Source of the DNA: Pirellulales bacterium
GTDB lineage: Bacteria > Planctomycetota > Planctomycetia > Pirellulales > JAICIG01
NCBI GenBank assembly: GCA_025927475.1
Contig: JAICLL010000065.1
Span: 1-32,842, forward strand
DNA: 32,842 nt
Direction: 5' to 3'
Shown: in pieces, positions 8,675 through 15,865 of the stretch
How positions within the stretch are numbered: the first letter of the stretch is position 1
How the letters are laid out: every line of letters starts with the position of its first letter
Translations under genes and position numbers: made by a program
The notes under the pieces: model-generated
What the model was told of the DNA's origin: nothing
What the model saw: only the letters and a program-made list of their open reading frames with translations
The model's database searches: none

Positions 8675-9769
8675 TCACACCAGCGACAACGCTTCGGCCA
8701 CCAGGCCAGGCCCAAAGCCTAGCGCTACGCAGGGCCGCGCCGCGTTCCGCTGGCGCAGCCGCTCAAGAATAAAAATGACTGTCGGCGACGACATGTTGCC
8801 CAGCTCGGCCAACACTTCACGCGAGACCGCCGTGGCGCCCTCGGGCAGTTCCAACGCCTCTTCGACCGCGGTGACAATTCGTGGCCCGCCCGGATGCACC
8901 GCCCAGGAACCAATGTCGCGCAGGCCCAAGCCTTGCCGGTCGAGCCAGGCCTCCATCCAGGGACGCAGGCGTTGACGGATGAGATCGGGCACCAAGGGCG
9001 AAAGGCCCATCAGAAAGCCGTGATCGCCGACTTCCCAGGTGATGGCGTCGGTCGAATCGGGAATCAGGCACGAGCCGGAGGCGGCCACGCCCCAGCCGCT
9101 CTCGTCGCCTGGTTGGCTGGCCCGAGTGACCAGCGCCGCGGCGCCATCGGCAAAGATGGAATTGCCGACGCAGCGTTTCGGGTCCCAGCCGAAATGATAG
9201 TGCAAGCTGCACAGCTCGACGGCGCAGACGAGCACTCGCGCCGCGGGATCGGCGGCGGCCAAACCTCTGGCGACACGCAGGCCATTGATCGCGCCATGAC
9301 AGCCCATAAAGCCCACGTGGGTGCGTTCGACGGTTGCCGGCAAGCCCAATCCGCGGATGAGTGCGACGTCGGTGCCCGGCGCCACAAAGCCGGTGCAAGA
9401 GACCGTCACCAGGTGCGTAATCTCGCCGCCCGGAAGACCCGCCTGGTCGATCGCTTTGGCGGCGGCCTCCAGCGCTAACGGCGGCGCGTGCTCCTCGTAG
9501 AATTTCATTCGCTCGTACGTGGTCGGGCCGAGTTGAACCAGCGTTTGCACGTTCGAGTCTTCATCGCCCGGATGCAGCCATTCCAGCGCAATTTGATGCG
9601 GCACCACGGTGTGCCGCGTGTTGACGCCCGACCGACGATAGAGCACTCGCAACAGCGAGGCCTGTTCGTCGGTGTTGGCGCACACCTGCCGCGCGAGCTC
9701 GGTGGCTTCGCGCTGAGTCATGACATGCGAAGGCACGGCAGTGCCCAGCCCGAGAATCGCGAGTTTCAT
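8675..9769 (-). CDS. Type III polyketide synthase (chalcone/stilbene synthase-like)
   Basis: A 364-residue thiolase-fold homodimer-type synthase that condenses an acyl-CoA starter with malonyl-CoA units. The catalytic triad of the family is visible: the nucleophile Cys in GFMGCHGA (about residue 157), His in WAVHPGG (about 291) and Asn in GNMSSPTV (about 324). The C-terminal signature GFGPGLVAEA is also present. The start ATG at 9769 gives the family's usual length and the expected first strand (KLAILGLGTAVP). It lies 37 bp downstream of the methyltransferase gene on the same strand, so the two probably form an operon. In other bacteria a type III PKS plus methyltransferase pair makes methylated alkylresorcinols or alkylpyrones; the product here is inference. 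No hydroxylase gene is adjacent. Confidence 0.93.
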   Translation of the reverse strand: MKLAILGLGTAVPSHVMTQREATELARQVCANTDEQASLLRVLYRRSGVNTRHTVVPHQIALEWLHPGDEDSNVQTLVQLGPTTYERMKFYEEHAPPLALEAAAKAIDQAGLPGGEITHLVTVSCTGFVAPGTDVALIRGLGLPATVERTHVGFMGCHGAINGLRVARGLAAADPAARVLVCAVELCSLHYHFGWDPKRCVGNSIFADGAAALVTRASQPGDESGWGVAASGSCLIPDSTDAITWEVGDHGFLMGLSPLVPDLIRQRLRPWMEAWLDRQGLGLRDIGSWAVHPGGPRIVTAVEEALELPEGATAVSREVLAELGNMSSPTVIFILERLRQRNAARPCVALGFGPGLVAEALSLV

Positions 9770-9806
9770 GGTTTCTTTTTCCCAAGGAAGTTGCCCAAGC
9801 CCGGAC

Positions 9807-10538
9807 TCACGCAAGTCCGCGGCGCCGCCAGCGAAGCACATAGCGGCACGGCCAGCGGCGGGCCAGCTCGGCCGATTCTAAACCCGCTTGCCGGCAAAGT
9901 TGCCGGACTTCGTCCCAGGCAAACGCGCCTTCCACGCTGCGCGGGCCGTCGACATACATTACGTCGGAGCGCGTCAAGATCCGAACACCCAGATACGCCA
10001 TCCAATAATTCGTGCGGCTGCGCAACAGGTCGCTGACCAGCAGCAACCGCCGCGCGGCCGCGCTCATGCTCCGCAAAACCTCGACGCACGGGTCGTCGTC
10101 CAGATGGTGCAGAAAGAGCGAGCTGGTCACGATGTCATAGGGTTCGGCAATTCCCGCGGCGACGGCGTCGTGGACAAAAAAAGTGACCGCGGCGTCGCGC
10201 CGTTTGGCATGCTCGCGGGCATGGTCAATGGCCTGCGGGCTGATGTCGCAGGCCGAGATGCGCAAATCGATGCCTGACATTCTTGCCCGCCGGGCGAGCC
10301 ACATCGGTATATCTCCCGCCCCCGTGGCCACGTCGAGCAGGGTCAACGTCCGACCGGGCGATTCGGCGGCCAGTTGCCGAATCGAAGGCCAAAATAGACC
10401 GGCGCTGCGAGTCAGGTAGTTAATCCGGGCCAAGCCCCTCATGACCCGCCGGTATCGCTCGCCGTCAATACCGGGCTGATCCATGATCTCGGGCTGCAGG
10501 TTCCGGCGTTCGAGCTTTCGGCTGGGAGCAAAGATCAT
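9807..10538 (-). CDS. SAM-dependent methyltransferase next to type III PKS
   Basis: A 243-residue class I methyltransferase. The SAM-binding motif I is LLDVATGAGDIP (about residues 67-78), followed by an acidic loop after strand 2 (ISACDISPQAIDHA, about 96-109) and the motif around DIVTSSLFLHHLDD (about 137-150). I start at ATG 10538 because the stretch just after it (ERRNLQPEIMDQP) looks like part of the family's N-terminus; ATG at 10484 (MDQPG) is an alternative that gives 225 residues. No membrane segment. As the first gene of a two-gene operon with the type III PKS, it probably O- or C-methylates the polyketide product, as the SrsB-type partner does in alkylresorcinol pathways (inference). 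Confidence 0.85.
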   Translation of the reverse strand: MIFAPSRKLERRNLQPEIMDQPGIDGERYRRVMRGLARINYLTRSAGLFWPSIRQLAAESPGRTLTLLDVATGAGDIPMWLARRARMSGIDLRISACDISPQAIDHAREHAKRRDAAVTFFVHDAVAAGIAEPYDIVTSSLFLHHLDDDPCVEVLRSMSAAARRLLLVSDLLRSRTNYWMAYLGVRILTRSDVMYVDGPRSVEGAFAWDEVRQLCRQAGLESAELARRWPCRYVLRWRRRGLA

Positions 10539-10730
10539 GAAGAAGCCGCGATGGACCGCCGGGCAAAGACAGGTACGATAAGCCGCAAATCTTGCGTATC
10601 CTACCAAAAATCCGCCGATCGGTCATGGGTCAGGGGCCAAAAAACGCTGAAATCGATGCACCGCGGCGGCTGGGGCAGAGCAGCCACCTCGGTGCTTGCC
10701 ATCCATCAGCTCGAACGACTGACAAAAACG

Positions 10731-11711
10731 CTAGCGCCGCTGCGGCGCCGCACCGGCGGCCAAAGGCGGTAATCCGCCCTCGCGCAAGCTGAACTCGGCC
10801 CAAATCGGCAAATGGTCGGAGATCTCCAGCGCCCGCTCCATCGGCACATGAAACTCACCCATCAGGTCAAACACGCCGGCTTGCCCGAGGTATTCGACCG
10901 TGGGCCGCGAATCAAACAGAATGTTGTCATAGAGCTTGCTGCCGTGGGTGTTGGTGGGCACTCCGGAGATGACCCAGGTGATGTAGGGAAGCTGCCCGAG
11001 CTCGCCCAGGTGGTGATCGTCGGCGTTCAGGTCGCCCAGCAGGATGATGTCGTCTTCGCCGCGGCCGTCGTTGCGGACCGCGCGAAACACGTCGTCGAGG
11101 ACATCGAGTTCCGTCTTGGTTTCGTCGGGGTCGGTGTGGATGTCGATCAGCGTGAAGGTAAACGCTTCTTCCGGCGGTGGCCCGCGCACGCGAAAGCCCG
11201 CCACCAGCGGCTCGCGGTGCAACAGGTCGTCAGGGTCGTCAATGGTGTAGACATTCTCGCGGTCGCACTCCAGGCTGGCGGCGTCGTAGATGAAGGCGTA
11301 TTGCTCTTTGCTGTTGGTGCGTCCCAGGCGCGGGCCGAGCACATAGTCGTAGTGCGCGCCCTCGGCGTTGATCATCGCCACAAACCGCGGCAGCAGGTCC
11401 TGCCCCTTGGCCCGGATCTCTTGCACTGCCACCACGTCGAAGTAGCGCACGACGCGGGCCAACTGCTGGGCCACTTCGGGCTTGTCGAGTTTCTTCTCGC
11501 CGAACACCTGGATGTTGAACGAGGCGACGCGAATGGCATTGCCCGTGCGGGCCACCGGCGGCGCCGACGAAAGGTGCGTTCCGGCGCCGGGCAAGTGCAG
11601 CCGCTGGCGCAGCTCGGGCGGAAGTCGCCCATAGCCAAACCAGCCGGCGGCGGCCAGGGCGACGGCCAACCCGGCGAGCGGTTTGCGCAGCAGCTTTTTT
11701 GCCGAGGGCAT
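10731..11711 (-). CDS. Endonuclease/exonuclease/phosphatase (DNase I-fold) family protein
   Basis: A 326-residue protein with a short N-terminal hydrophobic segment (about 11-26, PLAGLAVALAAAGWFGYG) that probably anchors or exports it, then a DNase I-like phosphoesterase domain (about 60-312). Catalytic and metal-binding signatures: SFNIQVFGEKK (Asn), VAVQEIRAKG (Glu), TLIDIHTDPDE (His), LLGDLNADDHH (Asp/Asn pair), YDNILFDS, and the terminal ISDHLPIWAEF (Asp-His). These support a metal-dependent phosphodiesterase/nuclease. The export segment suggests extracytoplasmic nucleic acid or phospholipid cleavage; the substrate is unknown. The ATG at 11711 has GGAGG 4 nt upstream, so the start is firm. 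The Ala/Pro/Arg-rich C-terminal end is probably not structured. Confidence 0.9.
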   Translation of the reverse strand: MPSAKKLLRKPLAGLAVALAAAGWFGYGRLPPELRQRLHLPGAGTHLSSAPPVARTGNAIRVASFNIQVFGEKKLDKPEVAQQLARVVRYFDVVAVQEIRAKGQDLLPRFVAMINAEGAHYDYVLGPRLGRTNSKEQYAFIYDAASLECDRENVYTIDDPDDLLHREPLVAGFRVRGPPPEEAFTFTLIDIHTDPDETKTELDVLDDVFRAVRNDGRGEDDIILLGDLNADDHHLGELGQLPYITWVISGVPTNTHGSKLYDNILFDSRPTVEYLGQAGVFDLMGEFHVPMERALEISDHLPIWAEFSLREGGLPPLAAGAAPQRR

Positions 11712-11797
11712 GCGGCCTCCTTGCCGCCGTGGATCGTTTCAGGCCGCGTAGGATACCGCAAGCCGCCTGGGCGCTCTAGGGCAGTTGGGCGAAGCCT

Positions 11798-12289
11798 TTA
11801 ATTCTGCAACGCGGAAATCACGCCGATGATTGCCACTCCGGCGAGGATGACGGCGTAGAGCGACAGTAGCAACGCGGCCACGATGCCGCAAAACCGCCAA
11901 AACGATTTCTGCGCGCTGAGTGCCGCTTCGAGATCGGCCACGCGTTGCGAATGCGTTAAAGCGCGAATGTGCCCGGCAAAACGCATTAAGTACAACGAAG
12001 GAAAAAAAAAGAGCACGCCCATCAAGAGGGTAAACATTCCACCGCCGACGGCTTCGCCGGCTTTTTGAGCGCTCGGCTGACCGATAGACAAGGCCGCCTG
12101 TGCGAGGCCGAGCACGATAATGAGCCCGGCAACGAGGAAACCGACGATGCTGAGGAACAGCACCCAGGGGCGCGTCTGGCGAAGCGATTCGACCACCGCT
12201 TCGCTGGTCCAAGCCAGGGGAATCTCCGCCGCGGATGCCGGCGGCGCATAGGGATTCGGCTCAGGTTGAAGCGGGTTTGAAGTGCTCAT
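11798..12289 (-). CDS. Small multi-pass membrane protein (DUF5362-like)
   Basis: A 163-residue protein with a Pro/Ala-rich N-terminus containing NPYAPP (about 12-17), then three to four membrane segments: about 42-68 (WVLFLSIVGFLVAGLIIVLG), about 84-106 (MFTLLMGVLFFFPSLYLM) and about 133-160 (FCGIVAALLLSLYAVILAG). A short helix with LEAALSAQKSFWRF lies between the last two. This arrangement resembles DUF5362 proteins as I recall them; function is unknown. The ATG at 12289 is supported by AGGA about 8 nt upstream. A TACAAT hexamer on the minus strand at 12325-12330 could be its -10 element, but no matching -35 was found. No gene nearby suggests a role. Confidence 0.75.
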   Translation of the reverse strand: MSTSNPLQPEPNPYAPPASAAEIPLAWTSEAVVESLRQTRPWVLFLSIVGFLVAGLIIVLGLAQAALSIGQPSAQKAGEAVGGGMFTLLMGVLFFFPSLYLMRFAGHIRALTHSQRVADLEAALSAQKSFWRFCGIVAALLLSLYAVILAGVAIIGVISALQN

Positions 12290-12382
12290 GAAAGGATCCT
12301 GATGAGGGGCGCGGCAATGGCGACATTGTAGACTCTGCCGGAGCGTGGCTGCTACCCAGCATGCTGATTTTGGCGGCCCGGC

Positions 12383-13534
12383 TTAAAATGGTCCGGTGAA
12401 GGCCACCTCGCGCAGATCGTCGCGGGCGTCGGGCAGCCAGTGCTCGCCGCGCACCATGCCGTACACCGCGGAGGCAATCGTCTGCGCGTTGGGATAAAAC
12501 TCGGCCTCCAGCGCTGGCGCGGTCGGACAGGTCATCGGCGCGAAACCGAGCCGCTGCACCGCCACGCTCACGCGCCCTTGCAGCCGCTCGATGACTTGAG
12601 AAATGATCTCCGCCCCGGCCCCGCAAGTGGTCCAACCATTATCGACCACACAAAGCCGCCCGGTCTTGGCCACCGATTCGACGATAGTGTCGATGTCCAA
12701 CGGCGCCAGCCACACGGGGTCGATCACTTCGGCCGAGATGCCCGCGTCAGCCAGGTAGCGCGCGGCTCGCAGACACTCAAGCTGCATGTGCGAGATGCCG
12801 ACCAGCGTCGCATCCTCGCCCGAAGCCGTGACGCGGGCTTTGCCCGGCGGCACCGAGTAAGCATGGTCGGGTACGGGTCCCGATTGAAAATGCAACAGTC
12901 GATGCTCGACATAAATCACCGGATCGTCGTCGCGGATGGCGGCAATCAGGCAGCCCTTGGCGTCGTGCGGTGTGGTGGGAGCGGCCACCTTCAAGCCCGG
13001 CACGTGCATGAAGAACGAATACAGCCCCTGCGAGTGTTGGGCGCCTTGGCCCCAGCTTTTGCCAATCATCGCCCGAACGACCAACGGCACCGACACCCGG
13101 CCGCCAAACATCTGGCGGCTTTTGGCGGCGACATTGATGAGCTGGTTCATGGCCAGCATCAAAAAGTCCATGCGAATGTGAACATGGATGGGGCGCAGGC
13201 CCGCCTGGGCCGCGCCGATGGCCACGCCGGTCATGCCGTCTTCGGAAAGCGGCGTGCCAAACACGCGCTCAGACCCAAACCGAGCCGCCAGTCCGCGAGT
13301 GGTTCCTTGGATCGCCTTGGGATCATCGACGTCGAGGCCGAACAGGATGACCGCGTCGTCTCGCTCCATTTCTTGTTCGGTAGCTTCGCGGATGGCGTCG
13401 ACGTAGGAAAGCTGCCGCGTCGCCGCGGCCCTCGGCGCCGGCCTGCCGCCGCGCATCAGCGGAGCGGGCAGTGCGTGCGGAGCGTCGATGCGGATTTTAC
13501 GTCGGTTCGAGCCGACTTTTGTGCGCGGCTGCAT
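12383..13534 (-). CDS. Dehydrogenase E1 component, beta subunit
   Basis: Beta subunit of a thiamine-diphosphate-dependent 2-oxoacid (or acetoin-type) dehydrogenase E1. The pyrimidine-binding domain begins at YVDAIREATEQEMERDD, with the family's FGTPLSEDGMTGVAIGAAQAGLRPI stretch, the GAQHSQGLYSFFMHVPGLKVAAP loop and the C-terminal transketolase-like domain (TLVGISHM...AEVIDP.WLAPLD, GRLCVVDNGW). The alpha subunit lies immediately upstream on the same strand. The start is uncertain: ATG at 13534 gives 383 residues, ATG at 13456 gives 357 residues with less non-conserved N-terminus, and neither has a Shine-Dalgarno; the first ~45 residues are atypical. The operon has no E2 or E3 but has a sugar epimerase, so a role in making an unusual sugar or side group is more likely than central metabolism (inference). 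Confidence 0.88.
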   Translation of the reverse strand: MQPRTKVGSNRRKIRIDAPHALPAPLMRGGRPAPRAAATRQLSYVDAIREATEQEMERDDAVILFGLDVDDPKAIQGTTRGLAARFGSERVFGTPLSEDGMTGVAIGAAQAGLRPIHVHIRMDFLMLAMNQLINVAAKSRQMFGGRVSVPLVVRAMIGKSWGQGAQHSQGLYSFFMHVPGLKVAAPTTPHDAKGCLIAAIRDDDPVIYVEHRLLHFQSGPVPDHAYSVPPGKARVTASGEDATLVGISHMQLECLRAARYLADAGISAEVIDPVWLAPLDIDTIVESVAKTGRLCVVDNGWTTCGAGAEIISQVIERLQGRVSVAVQRLGFAPMTCPTAPALEAEFYPNAQTIASAVYGMVRGEHWLPDARDDLREVAFTGPF

Positions 13535-13541
13535 GGGAATA

Positions 13542-13730
13542 ACAGAAAGATGGTTGATAAAAAAGGGAAGGAAGAACAGCCGCAAGCGGTTCGCAATCGG
13601 TTTTCAGTACGGATGGTCGGGCTGCCATGCCCAACGCGATTGCGGCCACTGACGGCACTCTTGAATCGTGCGAGCTAGGCCGCCGCGCGCAGGCCGGTTC
13701 TTGGCATTTTTCGGTCGACCATCTTTCTGT
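13542..13730. repeat. Inverted repeat pair spanning the E1 alpha/E1 beta junction
   Basis: Two 16-base arms, 13542-13557 (ACAGAAAGATGGTTGA) and 13715-13730 (complement ACAGAAAGATGGTCGA), match at 15 of 16 positions in opposite orientation and enclose 157 bp. The segment covers the poorly conserved tail of the E1 alpha gene and the gap before E1 beta. It could be a small insertion of the MITE type or a chance/structural repeat; no target-site duplication is visible, and no transposase frame lies inside. Confidence 0.4.
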
Positions 13731-14706
13731 CATGAACCATTCGCGCAGAAGACACAGGGGTGGCAGTTCCCGCCCTGCGAAGGGCATCATCCGACCGCGC
13801 CTCTGGTTTCGGCTCGGGGCTGAGCTCGGCGAAGGCGAAGGCCACTTCGATCTCGCACTCGACTTCCCCCTCCATTTGCTGTCGGCGCAGTGGGTCGATC
13901 ATCGCGGCAAGGCGAGCCACCTGATCGTCGGCCAACCACGGCTCGGCTTCTTGCGGCATGCGATAACCTAAATGAAAATCTTCGCCCGGACCCACGTGCT
14001 CTTTCCAGCGATAGGTTTTGCACTCGAAGAAAAACGGCCCCGGCTCGCCGGCGCGCAATGCCTCGACCGCCGCCTGCACGTGCTGGTGCAGCCGCAACAC
14101 GTCGTAGTCAAGCCGCTCAGCGGGCATTCCGTACGCTCTTGCCCGTTCGGCAATGTTGGCCTGCGCCTGCCGGCGCAACTGGTGCGTGTGGATGGCGTAA
14201 GAGTTGTTCTCGCAGACAAAGACGATCGGCAACCGTTTTAGCGCCGCGAAGTTGAGGCTCTCGTGAAATACGCCCTCTTCGGTGGCGCCATCGCCAAAAA
14301 AGCTGGCCACGATCGCCTTGCTGCGGCGATATTTGAGGGCATAAGCGTGCCCCACGGCGTTGGCGATGGTGGTGCCCACCACCGCCGAGGCGCCCATCAC
14401 GCCGGCTTCGGGATCGATCAGGTGCATCGAGCCGCCTTGCCCGTGCGTGCAGCCAGTGGCTTTGCCGTACAGCTCGGCGATCATTTGCCGCAGGTCGCCG
14501 CCTTTGGCCAGATACATGGCGTGGCCGCGATAGGTGCCATACACCACGTCATCGGCGGCCAACGCCTCGCACACGGCGACGGCAATGGCCTCCTGCCCGA
14601 TCGAAAGATGGACCGGGCTTTTGATTTTGTCATGCGGATAGACGCGCGCGATCTCTTCTTCGACGCGGCGAATGCGGTAGAGAGACCGGTAAAACCTCTC
14701 GAGCAT
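13675..14706 (-). CDS. Dehydrogenase E1 component, alpha subunit
   Basis: Alpha subunit of the E1 enzyme, binding the thiamine diphosphate pyrophosphate through Mg2+. The TPP motif is clear: GDGATEEGVFHESLNFAALKRLPIVFVCENN (GDG at about 138-140, NN at about 167-168). The N-terminal lead (FYRSLYRIRRVEEEIA), the HLSIGQEA signature (33-40) and HGQGGSMHLIDPE (88-100) are all typical. Its conserved part ends near residue 300 (VAFAFAELSPEPKP); the remaining ~43 residues (including HDRKMVDRKM) look like a read-through tail, and one arm of an inverted repeat lies in it. The ATG at 14706 comes 3 bp after the stop of the epimerase gene, so the two are translationally coupled. The substrate is unknown. 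Confidence 0.9.
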   Translation of the reverse strand: MLERFYRSLYRIRRVEEEIARVYPHDKIKSPVHLSIGQEAIAVAVCEALAADDVVYGTYRGHAMYLAKGGDLRQMIAELYGKATGCTHGQGGSMHLIDPEAGVMGASAVVGTTIANAVGHAYALKYRRSKAIVASFFGDGATEEGVFHESLNFAALKRLPIVFVCENNSYAIHTHQLRRQAQANIAERARAYGMPAERLDYDVLRLHQHVQAAVEALRAGEPGPFFFECKTYRWKEHVGPGEDFHLGYRMPQEAEPWLADDQVARLAAMIDPLRRQQMEGEVECEIEVAFAFAELSPEPKPEARSDDALRRAGTATPVSSARMVHDRKMVDRKMPRTGLRAAA

Positions 14707-14709
14707 GGG

Positions 14710-15651
14710 TTACCCCACGTTGCTGTAGCGGCCGTTCTTCAACACGGTATAGCCCTTGATCAACTCGTCGATGCCGTCGTCGAGTGAATAGGCGGGCCGG
14801 AAGCCTGCCCGTTCGATCTTGGCGTTCGAGACGATGTAGTCGCGTTTGTCGGGGTCTTCGCCCACGGGCGCTTCGAGATACACAAACTGCGGCAGGTGCG
14901 ATTTCACCTTGGCGCACAATTCGAGCTTCGACAGGTTGGCGTTGCTCAGGCCCACGTTGAACGGCTGGCCGCGCATGGTGTCGAAATGGTCGATGGCGTG
15001 CAGAAAGGCGCGGGCCACATCGCGCACGTGGATATAGTTGCGCTTGGCGTGCCCCTCGAAGACCACCACGGTGCGGTCGTTGACGGCGCGATAAACAAAA
15101 TCGTTCACCAGCAGGTCGATGCGCATCCGCGGCGACATGCCAAACACCGTGGCCAGGCGGAAGGTGATCGAATTGCCGGCGTCGAGCACGGCCCGCTCGG
15201 CCTCGACCTTGGTGACGCCGTAGAGCGAAATGGGCCGCAGCGGCGATTCTTCGGTGCAGAATTTGCCTTGCTCGCCAATGCCGTAGCCGCTGTTGGTCGT
15301 CGGATAGATGACGCGCTGAGCGGGCGAGCGGCGCTCCAGGAGCAGCTTGACTGCTTCGAGGTTCGTCGAGCGGCTGGCGGTGGGGTCGGCTGCGCAGGCG
15401 GGCGCGCCGACGATCGCGGCCAAGGGAACAATCAAATCTGCCTGGCGCAGCCCGCGCATCAGCACGTTCGGCTCTCGGCAATCGCCGCGAATGACCGAAA
15501 AGCGGCGATTCGCACAGCACTCGAGCAGGCTGTTCTGATTGAACAGGAAATTGTCGAGCACGGTGACCGTATGCCCCGCTTCGAGCAAGGCGGGCACCAG
15601 CACTGACCCCAGATAACCGGCCCCGCCGGTCACCAGCACGTTCAACGACAT
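14710..15651 (-). CDS. NAD-dependent epimerase/dehydratase (extended SDR)
   Basis: A 313-residue extended short-chain dehydrogenase/reductase acting on a nucleotide-activated sugar. Visible: the Rossmann motif GGAGYLGS (residues 9-16), an acidic residue after strand 2 (VLDNF), TNSGYG with the catalytic Thr/Ser (about 119-124), and YGVTK with the catalytic Tyr144 and Lys148. The C-terminal half contains the usual NVGLSNANLSK and GFRPAYSLDDGIDELI substrate-domain stretches. The start is firm: GAGGAG lies about 7 nt before ATG at 15651, and a promoter candidate lies 60-90 bp upstream. It is the first gene of an operon with E1 alpha and E1 beta. The reaction (epimerase versus dehydratase) cannot be decided. 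Confidence 0.92.
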   Translation of the reverse strand: MSLNVLVTGGAGYLGSVLVPALLEAGHTVTVLDNFLFNQNSLLECCANRRFSVIRGDCREPNVLMRGLRQADLIVPLAAIVGAPACAADPTASRSTNLEAVKLLLERRSPAQRVIYPTTNSGYGIGEQGKFCTEESPLRPISLYGVTKVEAERAVLDAGNSITFRLATVFGMSPRMRIDLLVNDFVYRAVNDRTVVVFEGHAKRNYIHVRDVARAFLHAIDHFDTMRGQPFNVGLSNANLSKLELCAKVKSHLPQFVYLEAPVGEDPDKRDYIVSNAKIERAGFRPAYSLDDGIDELIKGYTVLKNGRYSNVG

Positions 15652-15710
15652 GCGCTATCTCCTCGCTGAATCTGCCCGTGGGCCTTTCCCTGGCCCGGTG
15701 GCGACGCGGC

Positions 15711-15739
15711 ATAGTACGAGAAAGCGACACTTAGGACAA
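15711..15739 (-). promoter_or_regulatory. Candidate promoter of the epimerase-E1 operon
   Basis: On the minus strand, TTGTCC (complement of 15734-15739) and TACTAT (complement of 15711-15716) are separated by exactly 17 bp. They match the sigma-70 -35 and -10 consensus at 4 of 6 positions each. The implied transcript would start about 50 bp before the ATG at 15651. Planctomycete promoters are poorly defined, so this is a candidate. Confidence 0.4.
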
Positions 15740-15865
15740 GCGCAAAGGCGCGGCCCCCTCCATTTGGGCGCTTCGGGAATGGAATGGTGCGATGTAGCTA
15801 GACGACCCCGCTAAATCAGGCCCGTGACTACATCTCCCGGTGTGCCGTTGAAAAAGCAAATATCC

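Noticed and set aside
13500-13520. GTCGGTTCGAGCCGAC hairpin followed by TTTT on the plus strand (terminator-like)
   Set aside because: No plus-strand gene ends there, and the stem is only 5-6 bp; it lies in the uncertain N-terminal region of E1 beta, so it is probably chance.
14630-15730. 366-residue minus-strand frame overlapping the epimerase and E1 alpha starts
   Set aside because: Arg-rich shadow frame; the epimerase in the overlapping frame has clear Rossmann and YxxxK motifs and a Shine-Dalgarno.
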